A DNA stretch of 64,000 bases, taken from NCBI RefSeq assembly GCF_963855985.1, contig NC_087119.1, positions 9,976,001-10,040,000 of the forward strand. Reading direction: 5' to 3'. The position numbers were made by a program, and so were the translations under genes. Source of the DNA: Ostrinia nubilalis. Its lineage: Eukaryota > Arthropoda > Insecta > Lepidoptera > Crambidae. Of the stretch, positions 38,301 to 49,800 are shown one piece after another (the stretch's first letter is position 1; each line of letters begins with the position of its first letter). The notes beneath the pieces are model-generated. The model did not search any database and was not told the DNA's origin. It worked only from the letters and a program-made list of their open reading frames with translations.

Positions 38301-39903
38301 CACCGCAAAGAAGGGCCAATTTTATTCGGAGGTGATTTATTCTTTAATATCTGTATTTACGGACGCGCCGCGCGGCCTAGCCTAGTAAGGTGACAAGCCG
38401 AATTACTCGTGTAACTAACTACTCTAGTCTTCATCAAGCCTTGTGGCCACATAACGTAATAGTTAAGGGTACATTATACACTATATATGAATGTTTACTA
38501 AATGTCACAGTGTAATAATTGTTGTCACAGTAATTAGATCCCAGTGATTCCCCAACACTTGCCCCGAATTCATCGAAAACACTAACTCACCGAACACTAC
38601 ACCGTACTTAATAATTAAAATATATTACGCACTTTACACGAAATTTATGTCATTAGATTAATATAAAGCAATTTCAAATACACACTTGACAGTTTATACA
38701 CTGCTGGCTAATTTCACGCCATTTTAAATTAAAACACCCGGTTGAAGGGTCCTCTAACTGCATTTATAAAAGTATCGCCGGAGCAAAATTAAATTCAAAA
38801 ATTCTGTTTCGGATTTAAGTAGCTTAAACATTAAAAATATACAGTAATTAATTAATACTAATCAATAAATACTCAGTCGTAATACTGTCACGTATGCATC
38901 AGCCAATCCACATCAGCAATAGTAGTGGATTCACAAAACATAAGACATATCTACCACATCTAACTAAGTCATAGCCCTAGTACACCTTTTTAGCAATAGG
39001 TTCTACTTACCTATTTGAAAACACGTATCTGACGCATAAATCGTAACCGAGATTCCACGATGTGGCAGTGGAGTATAACATAATACTCGTAGAATGCGAA
39101 AAATATTGGGGACAAAATAGATGCAAACGTGACAGGTGTTACAACATCGAACATACTGACTGCTTCTCACGTCCAGTCTGTATCACAACCGGCCTATTTA
39201 TAAACTTGATATTTCGATGAATGGGGTGCTTGATGTTCCTTCGATTAACAGATAAGGTATTTAACGTATTGATGTGTCCTTTTTGATGTATCTTGAGCTA
39301 GCGGCGCGAATGAGGGGAAGTTCATGTAAGCTACGTACTTATGTAACGACTTGTCCCATGATGTAGATTGCAATTTGTCAATAGGGTGTGTCCAGTCATA
39401 TTATACACAAAAAAAAAGTGAACAACTGAAACTATATTCTTTCTATATTGTTTATTGTATAATTTATCTACTGCCCCGAATGAGTTCTTACACCTTTCAG
39501 TTACTTCAATTCCCTTTGTAAATAAACGTGTATGCCGTAGGAAAATAAGTAAGTATAAGAAAAGTAGGAATTTAAGGTAACTCCCAAGGTTTGTAAATAT
39601 TGTTTCGTATAATTTTGAATATAGTTTCACGTCCTGCATTTGTGTACTTTATAACTGGGCACACAGTAAACCGCTTTATATGTATTACATTAATAAGTTA
39701 ATTGATAATTATTTTGTAACGTACGTGCTATTCTCAAAAAAGCAATAACCAATTAGTTGTGAATATTAATGTTTAATGTGTTTTAGACATAATAAATAAT
39801 ACAGTAATAATTAAAGCTAAATATATTGCAGTCTGGCAGCACCGGGCTAATTCACAGTTTAATCGTTGCTTCTTCTCAAGTTTAGTATGGAAACCGTCTT
39901 TAT

Positions 39904-40094
39904 GGTGCTCTAAGGGTGTCCATAAACTTCGCAACAAATATTTAAAAGTACGGACCCCTCTTATGAGTAAGAGAGATGCCACACGGGCGTTGACCTTGCA
40001 GTGCGTCGCCGCAGCGGTGCCGCAGCGGCAACACACCGCAACGTCAACGCCCGGGTGACATCTCTCTAAGGCGTGCGGGAACCCTAAAAGCACC
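39904..40094. repeat. GC-rich foldback element
   Basis: The ends GGTGCT and AGCACC, and inner segments GAGAGATGCCACACGGGCGT and GCCCGGGTGACATCTCTCT, are inverted with respect to each other. They meet at a GCAGCGGTGCCGCAGCGG centre. The whole can fold on itself. It is a probable MITE of about 190 bases. Confidence 0.65.
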
Positions 40095-43000
40095 GCGATG
40101 ACGTTGATCTAAAATGAACGACTATTTATTTATTGTTTCACTCGGTTGGATGAATATTTAATTCGTTACAATATTTCTTCAATATTTTTTTTAATTATTA
40201 AGTTACTTACATTACCCCTTATTGCGGATAACAGTATTCAAAGTAGGGGTATTTGGCGATATTTTGATTTCCCTTTTTTGTGAGTATTTTTATAAAGGAA
40301 GCGGACTGCATTATAATTTACTAAATTATTAGAATAATTGTAAATAAGGGTGCGGTAGAGCGAAGACTCCCGCACTATCAAAATTAAACTATTACTGTAT
40401 TGTTTGTTGTGTCCGTTAGTTCTTTAGCGTCTGTGTCGGGTGGTATCAATCGTCACACGCACCAGAATTGTTTACGCGAATTCCAATACTACGTATTGTA
40501 CAATTTACTAACAATAATAATTCTGAGAACCAAGATTATTTATGCCACCCACTTTATAAATATTATGCTAGGTTATAGTTAAATGACGGAATATTAATCC
40601 ACTGCTTATTGTAAGGTAAATAATATAATGATTTGATGTTTACCATAACCGATTGATGTTGTTAATAGGTTAGTTATCTCCAATATTAGCCGCAGTAATA
40701 AATATATCGACAATAGAGATCATGACTGGGTAATGAAATCGAAATTCTATTTAGTCCGTCAGATAGATAAAAAAAATTTTGGACACAAATTTTTTTTTCA
40801 TAATCGAATAATTATTTTACAGTACCTAAGTATTATATTTATTTTATTTGTACAAAAAACACATACCGTTTGCTCGTTTGCCTCCTATCACATAAAAAAA
40901 AAAAAAAAAAAAAAAAAATACAGAGTACAATCAACAAGTTACATTTACAACCAACAATAAATACAGTTTTAATCTAGATTGTAATAAATATTGAGTTGAG
41001 ATGTCGCGTGACGTCACTTTTGATTAAAAAAATCTATTCAAGCGTAACGTAACGCGTCATTTCAACTCGATGTAGCACTGTTATTATTTAATTATGAAAG
41101 AAAATAAAAAATATGAGTCTAATATTTTCTAATTATCGTTCTGACGGACAAAAAATTGAAATTTTGTCATCTAGCCTATTAAACATTATTATCTTCTTTT
41201 ACTGTGTACTTAAATGTCCGTGTACATATAGGTACAGTACTCACATCTAATTTATATTAGTTGTAAAATATGCATTTATAAATTAAATTGTTGTTACATA
41301 TATGCCGTAAGTTAAGCTGAGACAAGTGGCAATCGCGTCACGAAGTGTGCATGACGTCACTCACTCCTCTCTTGCACCCCTAGCTCGCTCCAAACCCTCA
41401 AGGCATAATTAATAATATTAAAAGAAAACAGGTTAGCTAAGGAAACCGTAGATTAAGTAAGTCCTGCAAGAATGTATTTCATTTTATAGAGTTAAAAATG
41501 TATTAATTAAAATAACATTTGTATTTTAAAATTATTGTGTATGGTCGAACGAATCACTAATTTTTATTATGAGGTTTGTGTACAACGAATGTTTACATGT
41601 TTTGTAAAGGTACTTAATTCAAAGATTGCATTCGCTGTCGTGTAACTCGAAAACTGGATTCGGGATAATTGTACGCTGTCTCACTCGCACGCACGGGCCA
41701 GGCCCACCCTCTCGCTCTGATACGGCCCAGTTTTCGAAATACGTGCACGATGCAATCAATATAATAATCTGTGTTTAATGTTCTTTTATTAAAAAATGTG
41801 TTATTTATCTCATATTGCCCAATTCACTGTCGCTTCGATTTCATTAGTAATATTACATTTTAATATTAACTTTTATAATATACATCTTATGTCCTAATTT
41901 TGACTAATTTAAGAGTGGTGTCACTTTGTTAATTAAGATATTGTTAAACGTAGTGTAATTTCCATAAAGATCTCTTACACCGCGTACGTTCACTCGACTC
42001 GTGTTTGAACCAACGTTTGAACCACTGCACAAGTAGACGACTACAATATTTAGCCACGGAATCTCGCTGAAGCACACTCATTTCTACTAAAAGTCGAGTA
42101 AACCGGCTGGTTAATTGATCCTTTTATCGTAATATCATATCATCATAACTCGTTCTAAACCTCATGTATGAATTTCATCTTAAAGTTCTTGTTAAAAAGT
42201 TATTTACTCTATCTGTATTTCTACTGGTTTTAACTTTTTGGCGTGATAATAAACGATAAGGGGTGTTTTAGTGGGCCTGTGTAGACCAAAGCTAGGTTAT
42301 GATGGAGTATGGTTAGAGAAGTGCCGCGGAGTTCGAGGATTGGCCTACAAAATGACCCCTTTATAAGTGTTGGGACCAATGATACAAACAATCGAAATTC
42401 GCCACGGCATTGGCTATTCTGACTGCACTCCGAGAGCCTCGGCTCTCGGCCGCGGTCATGTTTTTGGCAAGTTCGTGTGAAGACAATATTCTTCTATTAG
42501 TAGTTTCATTTAACGGCAAAGCCTATATGAACCGCCAAAATTCTAAACGTTTGCTCACATAATTATAAATTGCCAATGATGGTTCATGAATCACTAAAAT
42601 TATAGTCACTTCATAAAACATGTGTTTATCCACATGTGTTCCCTATTGTAACTAAAATATTATCTTTGAGCAAATTTTTGAGCATCGTAAAATTTATTGT
42701 GAAACATGAAGATGTTTTGCATCTTATAAAAATGCATGATAAGAATGGGAAGGGTTTCATAATTTCATTGAATACGTCAAACATATCGACTTTTTATTTT
42801 ATGTCTTTCACTGTCTTTTTTCTAGCATGGAGATGTAACGTGCTATCCGAACTAATTTCATTGAGAAATCGGAAAATTAACCATTAAATGCATTCCATAC
42901 TGCAAAAATAGTACTTCATCTCAATTGCATTTTGCTGAATTCGCAAACACTGCAGTGGTAGCACGTCTGCACTTATGCTTCTACTTTATCACTGATCACT

Positions 43001-43109
43001 CTATAAATGAAATCAATTCTGTAGGTACATAATAAATAATCAAAGACTTTTAAGGCAAAATGCCTTCTTTTTATGTAATTTTAAATGTTAAAATAAATGT
43101 TGATTAACA

Positions 43110-45660
43110 TATCAATATATTGTTGTTTCATTTATGTAACACCCTTATTTTTAAGAATGAAAAGTATTGTTTCTTTTAACCACTTTATTTCTATATTTAC
43201 TTAAAACTACAACATCAATATAAACAATCCATCTTTTTAAATAGGTATATGAACATTTCGGGCCTACCTAATAAAATTGGCATATTTAGAAATAAACAAG
43301 ATATCATCCACTAAACATTAAAATACTCAATGCTTTACTTAAAAGATAGGTAATTGTATATAACATTGTGATGTTAAAATTATAGCATATGGTGATGTTG
43401 TTCTTTGCTTTTTCATACAAATATCTCCATTAGCTACACACAACAAGTTTTATGTACTATTACAAGAATACTACAAGTTTCAGAGAATTAAAATAATAAA
43501 TAGCATTATTAAAGGATACAATGTTACATGCCAGCAACATAACATTGTACTAATTATATCTATAAAATATAAAACTAAAAAGCAGATATTCTTTATAGAT
43601 TTAGTAGGTATATAACATATTTATAAACGATACCGTATATACAATATTTTCTTTATTATAAAGGTATAGAATTAGTTTTTTAAAAGGTTCAGTCCGTATT
43701 AGAACATCCCTGTTACTTTGAGACCAACATTATAAAAGGTAAACCTAAAACTTCCTTACACATTCAACCAGTCATCCACGCTTCACAAAATTCATCCCAA
43801 AAATATGTTGTACACTTTTACAAACTACCTATCATATTAGTCATATATTCCGAGATTCATACAAAATATTATTATTCAGGTAAAATATCTGTTGCCATGG
43901 GTCTAGAAAAAAATTACGAACAATGATCCATAAAAAAGCTTAATTGTTCAAATAATGTTTAAATTTAAACTAGGTTTTAAAGCTGTCAAAACGCCATTAT
44001 TATTTATATGATTTGCCCACGTTTGACGTTATTTTAGGTTTTATTTTTCCAATCTAATGACCGATAGATTATATTATTATTGATTTCAAGTCAAAAGTGA
44101 ATGGAGGTAGCAAATAAACGAATTATAGTAAAGTTGCCTTGAATTAAATTGCAAAGTTTTAGAATATCAAAGGTTAAACTTACATTTTAGTTACTAAGAT
44201 ATGTTGATAATATCTGAAAATTTTATTAATCAAAAAACCAATCAATAAAATATGCAATTATGATATTTCCATACTAAATGACGTCCCATAACATATTATT
44301 GTCCTCCCAATACTAATCAATATCCATAACGAAACTCATTAACTGTTAAGTGATAACAACAAGCAAACAGGGTTATTTTCGCGAATACTCGTTATAGATT
44401 TGTTCATACGTTAACAACTATTGGGGCAAAAGTTAACAAAAGATAATCATCTGATAACAGACATCCAAAAATATTATCTAAAGTTAATTAATTCTACACA
44501 CATTTAATGGAATGTATATTTTGTCTATGTTTAGTGATATTGTCAGTTTCAAACTTGTTACTGGGACAGCATTAACAAATAGTAATTCTAGATATTATAC
44601 CAAATCATTTCAGATTTAACAATAAACTTCTATCATACCAACGTATCTATAAATATTACCCTATCTATATTATATCAGGTGCTTTGCTCGTAGTTATCCA
44701 TGTTCTATTAATCCAGCATTAGCTACCATATTATTCAATATAGGTAAGATACTTTAATAATATCATCTATAAATCTATAATTCACAATCCTCAACACAAC
44801 GATCAATTCCACAACTTCAAAAAAAGATAGTGTACTTGTTTCAAATTAGCTTAACTTATAATAAAATATTGAGATAAATGTGAGATTGCAGATTGTTATA
44901 TAAAATAATAAATTGTACAACATTGAGAGAGTATAACTACAGTATTACGCAATATGGGTAACTTGAATTTAAAACTGAGTCAAGAAATAAAATAAGAAAT
45001 GCAATGAACATTACACAACTGAGTTTTCTTCTATTATGATTTGTACAAGTAAAAACATTAATTTTAAACTACTTAGAAGGACGTTTGTCATTTAATGCTT
45101 TTTCATTGGAAGTAGAAGTTATGGAAGTATAAAAATTAGGAACATTCGAATTTTATTAATGTTTATAATGTTTTTGTGGAAGCTCGTACTTATCAATCAA
45201 AATACGTAATATTAAGTTTTTAAATGAAGCATGTTAGCAAGAAATATCCGTTTTTTTTTTTCACGCAAAGCTGCCAATTTTTAGGAAATGTTTTTTTTAA
45301 TATACATATAATATACCTATACTATGCCAGCCAATATCAATTCTGTCATAGAATAAAGCATAAGCTCGGGGACGGCACAATTTAATAACCTATTATTTAA
45401 AACCGGTGGAAACTTAATTATCCTAGTATCTCTACTAATTCAAATCGGAATCGAAGAAATTTCCAATTTTCAGTTTTATTCTTAAAATAGAAAAGCCTAG
45501 GTAATTAAATTCGTAGCAATACAAATTACATACACAAATACAAATATCAGGTAGCATAATACTATTCATAAGGAGAGAGTATAAAGTAACTGCGTTGATG
45601 TAAGGTCAACTAAATGGTAGTTATAATGCTGCCTAGTTAGAAATAATGTATCTATTTAGG
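43110..45660. other. AT-rich, repeat-poor block, possibly a long 3' untranslated region
   Basis: This 2.5-kb stretch has very low GC, no reading frame of note and no recognisable mobile element, in contrast to its surroundings. AATAAA occurs on the plus strand at about 43,090 and on the minus strand (as TTTATT) near 43,187. It could be the distal 3' untranslated region of the minus-strand GALNT11-like gene, but this is inference. Confidence 0.35.
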
Positions 45661-45665
45661 TTATA

Positions 45666-46037
45666 CAGAGTGTCCCAAAAAGTAGTGACCAGCTGAATCC
45701 CAGAGGTAGAACATCACTATAGGGCTATCCGAGTCACCCCCATGTATGTTCCGCGATTTTTGATAGTTTTCGAGTTATGATTGTTTTAAATTTCTGTGCT
45801 TAGGCACACTTTTTTGGTCACTGTGGTGCGAATAGATAAGGTACATGCCTGATTTTTTTTATTATTATTAGATGAATACTAAGCCTATCTGATTCAGAAG
45901 TATTTACATCCAAAACACGAATATAAACCAAAAATGTTAAAAATCCTATATGTTGTAAAAAAAACATGGTGATTCGGGTAGCCCTAGTGATGCTTTACTT
46001 AAGGCTTCGGCTTGACACTACTTTTTGGGATAACCTG
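45666..46037. mobile_element. Mariner-like MITE with TA target site
   Basis: TA flanks both ends. The termini CAGAGTGTCCCAAAAAGTAG and CTACTTTTTGGGATAACCTG are inverted repeats. A second inverted pair lies further in (CATCACTATAGGGCTATCCG against TCGGGTAGCCCTAGTGATG). Length is 372 bases, with no transposase frame. Confidence 0.8.
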
Positions 46038-46290
46038 TATAATAATCTCATCATTCGCAAAATTGACATATTTATAATTTTACAACGCAGCTCGCACAAG
46101 CCATGTAAAGCCAAAAAGAGAATGAATTAAGAAACGCAGCAGCAAAAACAAAATACATAATGTTTAAGTGTGATGTATGCTATTCAAACTCAATAATTAA
46201 AATGTCTTAGATGACGAAGTTGGAGTCTTGTTGGAGTAAAGTTTTGTCAAAAATCAATAGAGAGTATTAGAGAGAGACAGAAAAGTAGTA

Positions 46291-46515
46291 TAGGTCTATA
46301 TCGCAAACCTATTTGCGTAGTCTTTTTCCTACTTGCTAAACTCTGTTGTTTGCTTAAGATCTGATGACGTCTTATAGGTTATTATCAAATGATTGTCAAA
46401 AAACAATAGAGAGACAGATAAGATACAATACCCGGCGATAAATATTGCACATCGACTTGTAGAAAGAGACAATCGGCTAATTTCGGTTTCGTAGAGTGTT
46501 ATCTCTGTCGCACTT
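46291..46515. repeat. Degenerate, rearranged copies of the end of the GALNT11-like last exon and 3' flank
   Basis: 46291-46372 resembles 46831-46905 in the same orientation (AGGTCTATATCGCAAACCT against AGGTCAATATCGCGAACCT). 46431-46515 resembles 46741-46824 in inverted orientation (ATAAATATTGCACATCGAC). One local segment is therefore present twice in mixed orientation. The first overlaps the stop-codon region of the last coding exon. Confidence 0.65.
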
Positions 46516-46812
46516 GAACAACGACTGATAATGACGTTTTGTCAAAGTGTAAACAAACTTTATTTTAAATGTGTGCAATTGATTTTGTGAATAATTAAAT
46601 TGCTAAAAACTTTTTATAGTCGTGAAAGAAAAGTGGTTCACAATGTGTTAAAGTATTTGTCGAAGAGAAATACTAAGGGTTCGGACAATATTTTCATTGA
46701 ATAATGTTTTGTCGATGACGTTTTGTCAATCGTATAGGTAGTGTGCGACAGAGATAACGCTCTACGAGCCGAAATTAACCGATTGTCTCTTTCCAAAGGT
46801 CGATGTGCAATA

Positions 46813-46818
46813 TTTATT
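46813..46818 (-). terminator. Possible polyadenylation signal of the GALNT11-like gene
   Basis: AATAAA on the minus strand lies 70 bases after the stop codon. It is the nearest canonical signal. A longer 3' end reaching the AT-rich block is also possible. Confidence 0.35.
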
Positions 46819-46887
46819 GCCGGGTACTGTAGGTCAATATCGCGAACCTGCTTTCCTAGTCGGTCTTCCATCTGCCGATCGGAGGGT

Positions 46888-49800
46888 TTAAGACCTGACG
46901 AAATCCCACTGGTTGTTGGGTTGGTTGTCACAGATGACCATGATGAGAGGCTCGGATCGGTACCCTCGTTCCACGCCTATGCACATTCCAGCCGCTGTGT
47001 TGTATATTGGACTGCCAGCCTGAAAATGTTACAGGTAAATTAAGCTTCATATTAAATTATCAATAGACTTGGAATAGAATAATATGTAATCTATACTAAT
47101 ATTATAAAGAGGTAAAGTTTGTGTGTTTGTATATTTATTGATTTGTAAGGGGTAATCTCTCGGGATCTACTGAACCAATTTTAAAAAATATTTCACCAAT
47201 AGAAAGCCGCATTATTACTGAGTGTCATAGGTTATTTAAAAAAAAACGAAAAATTCCACGCGGGCGAAGCCGCGGGCGGAAAGCTAGTGTTTTATAAACT
47301 AAGAAGTTCTTTGCATATATTCGCTAACCGCTGAAATGACGTGAAAGTATTAAACAACGAAAAAACTTACTGGCTATGCTTAATGCGAGAAGGGTTTTAA
47401 AATTTTCTCCAAAGGACAGTTTTTTTGAAAAGTCAAATTAATTCAATCTTACACCCGTATTCACAAACGATACTTACCTATGTGAAGCAGCAACGCTATG
47501 CGAAATGAGACATTTCTCAATGCGTTCCATATGACAAGCCTTTCTATTCATAAACAATACTTAAACGACCCTTGACTATGCAAAATCAGAGTGTTGAATA
47601 GTGCTCTGTGATTGGTTCGCTTATGTTACGCACTTCACTCCGCTAACTGACATTCCTGTCATTCAAAGTCGCCGTTCTTCTCGTCAGAGTAAATATATTC
47701 TTTAATTCAAACGGTGCAACGGTTTTTATGTGTCGTTAATTTGTGGACTTATGAATTAAATAAATATGGATAAAACTACAACTATCAGGTTAGTATGAAT
47801 ACTTCGATTTTATTGTTTATTTTCATTCAATAATAAAACACTGTCTTGAGCAGTAATAAAAATAGTGAAAATCATGTGTTTCAATCATTATTTTTCAGAT
47901 CAAAAAAGCTGCCGTTTTCTTCTTCCGAAAGAAAGCTGCTGATTGTAGCTATAATATAAGAGAACGGCCTATTATTGAAAACAAGCATACCTTTTTTATT
48001 ATCCTCTCTAAAATATCGAGTTGAATAAGCAGGCCAGGGAAAATTAACAGTGACTTACAATTCTCAACCATATTTATGTTTCACAAAGGCTCACACATCA
48101 ACTGCAAACCTGCTGGAATAATTTAAAGACCCAAAGAAAGAAATAACTTTCTCAGGAATCAATCAAACGTTCTCAACACCCAATAGTAAGTAATGTTTTT
48201 AAAATATTAGTAGGTAGATTTATGAGGAATAACTAAGCAGAGTATACTCAAAGGAATTAAATTCATAATTTGCTTTTCAGGTATCAAGAAATTAAGATTA
48301 GTAGTAGCAAGAATGAAGATTAAGACAGAAAGAAGAATCAAACACACCACATTGAACAATATACAACAAGACCAGGCTTTGCACGAGTTGGGGCTACAAA
48401 GAGAAACAAATTTGATAGCAAGAGAAAAGAATTTTTTAGAACATGAAAAAAAGATTCATGATTTACAAATATACATAAAATTAAATTAGCCATTGAAGAT
48501 TGATGAAAATAAAACTTCATAAAAAAATTTGTTTTATTTGCCACTAGCAACTGATACATATGTAGGTATATTAGGTGGCACTGGAAGGCCTCTAGCAGTT
48601 AATTTCCTCAGATCTTCCTTTATCAGTGGTAAAAGTATGAAAAGTACCCCATCTTTGGAAAACCTAAAATAAATTCGTCTGAATTGTAATAATCAAAGGG
48701 ATTTTGGGAATCCCTTATCACTTTTCTGGTACTTATTCTACTTTTCTCATTGATAAAATTATCAAATTACTCTTCACTACTGCAATCCATTGTAAAATGA
48801 TATTAATCGAATACAACCATAAATAAAGCAAACAAACCTCAAAAACGAGAATAACCAAAAATTTTGACGTAAATAGACACTATGCGTTGCGTAATACAGC
48901 TCCCTGTCTACCTTAGCTTTGCGTTCATTCTAAGGGACGCATAGTGCTTGTCACCACTGAAGTATCGTCTATGAATAGGTTTTTGGGACCATGTGCGTCC
49001 ACGCGCACTATGAGGCCTCAAAGTAATGTTTGTGAATACGGGTGTTAGCTTCGTAGTAAGCGCAAAGCGAATATTTAAACAAACGAAGATCTTCCTTTTA
49101 AAAAATTCGCGATCCTCATAGGTTTTGAATCTTTGCTAATCTTAACAAATAGACGTCCGTTTGGAGGTTTCTTTTTCCTTCTGAGCTCATCATCATCATC
49201 AACAGTCCTTTACAGTCCACTGCTGGACTATGACCCTCCTCGACTATAGTGGAGGGTTTTGCCATAATCTGGTTTCAAACTGGTTTCAAACTAGTCGCGT
49301 CATGTGTGGTCTCTCAACGGACGCTATGGCAGAAACTTAGATGCAACTCAAAAGTAACTAGCAGTTGCAGTTGGTCCTTAGGCCCAGAACAGACGATGAA
49401 ACGCAACTGCAACGAAACTAGTAACTTTTGAGTTGCATCTAAGTTTCTGCCATAGCGTCCGTTGAGAGACCACACATGACGCGAACAGTTTGAAACTTTC
49501 AGTTTCAGTTTCATTTATAAGAATCATCAGAAAGTGGCAGTTTCGTTGCAGTTGCGTTTCACCGTCTGTTCTGGGCCTTAGAGATCGCAGTTTAAAAGAT
49601 TGATGTTTTTCAGCGAGCGCTGCTGCCCGTTCTTTGTTTGATTTGTAGTCCCTAAGTCACCTCTTACGACACCCGCGAGTAGGGATTGGTGGCAATCCTT
49701 TTGAGATACGTGATCCTGATAAAAGGTTGAATAATAAAAACGAACTTACAGATCCTTTGTGCTTCCACTCCTGAGAGCCTCCCAGCTCGTGGCATTTCCC

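Larger units (their letters stand above)
32096..43110. other. Gene-less stretch downstream of Ddr
   Basis: No exon was recognised. The first part is probably Ddr 3' untranslated sequence; an ATTAAA lies at 32310. The rest is AT-rich with dispersed repeats, including an imperfect inverted-repeat element at about 35362-35539 (ends AACTTCCAGTCATT and CAATGACTGGAAGTT). Other content includes the ACCGACTTCAACAAAAGGAG lepidopteran repeat motif at about 33,397, a foldback at 39904-40094, a run of about 26 A's at 40893, and a short GC hairpin at 42430-42449. The open frames of 60-115 codons here overlap one another and show no domain. Confidence 0.55.

Noticed and set aside
40893..40918. Run of about 26 A's
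   Set aside because: It could be the tail of a retroposed sequence, but no element body or target duplication could be identified upstream.
46638..47043. Open frames on both strands over the end of the GALNT11-like gene
   Set aside because: The real coding sequence is 46888-47019 on the minus strand in a different frame, shown by the splice phase and the lectin-domain similarity ([12 protein letters not shown]).
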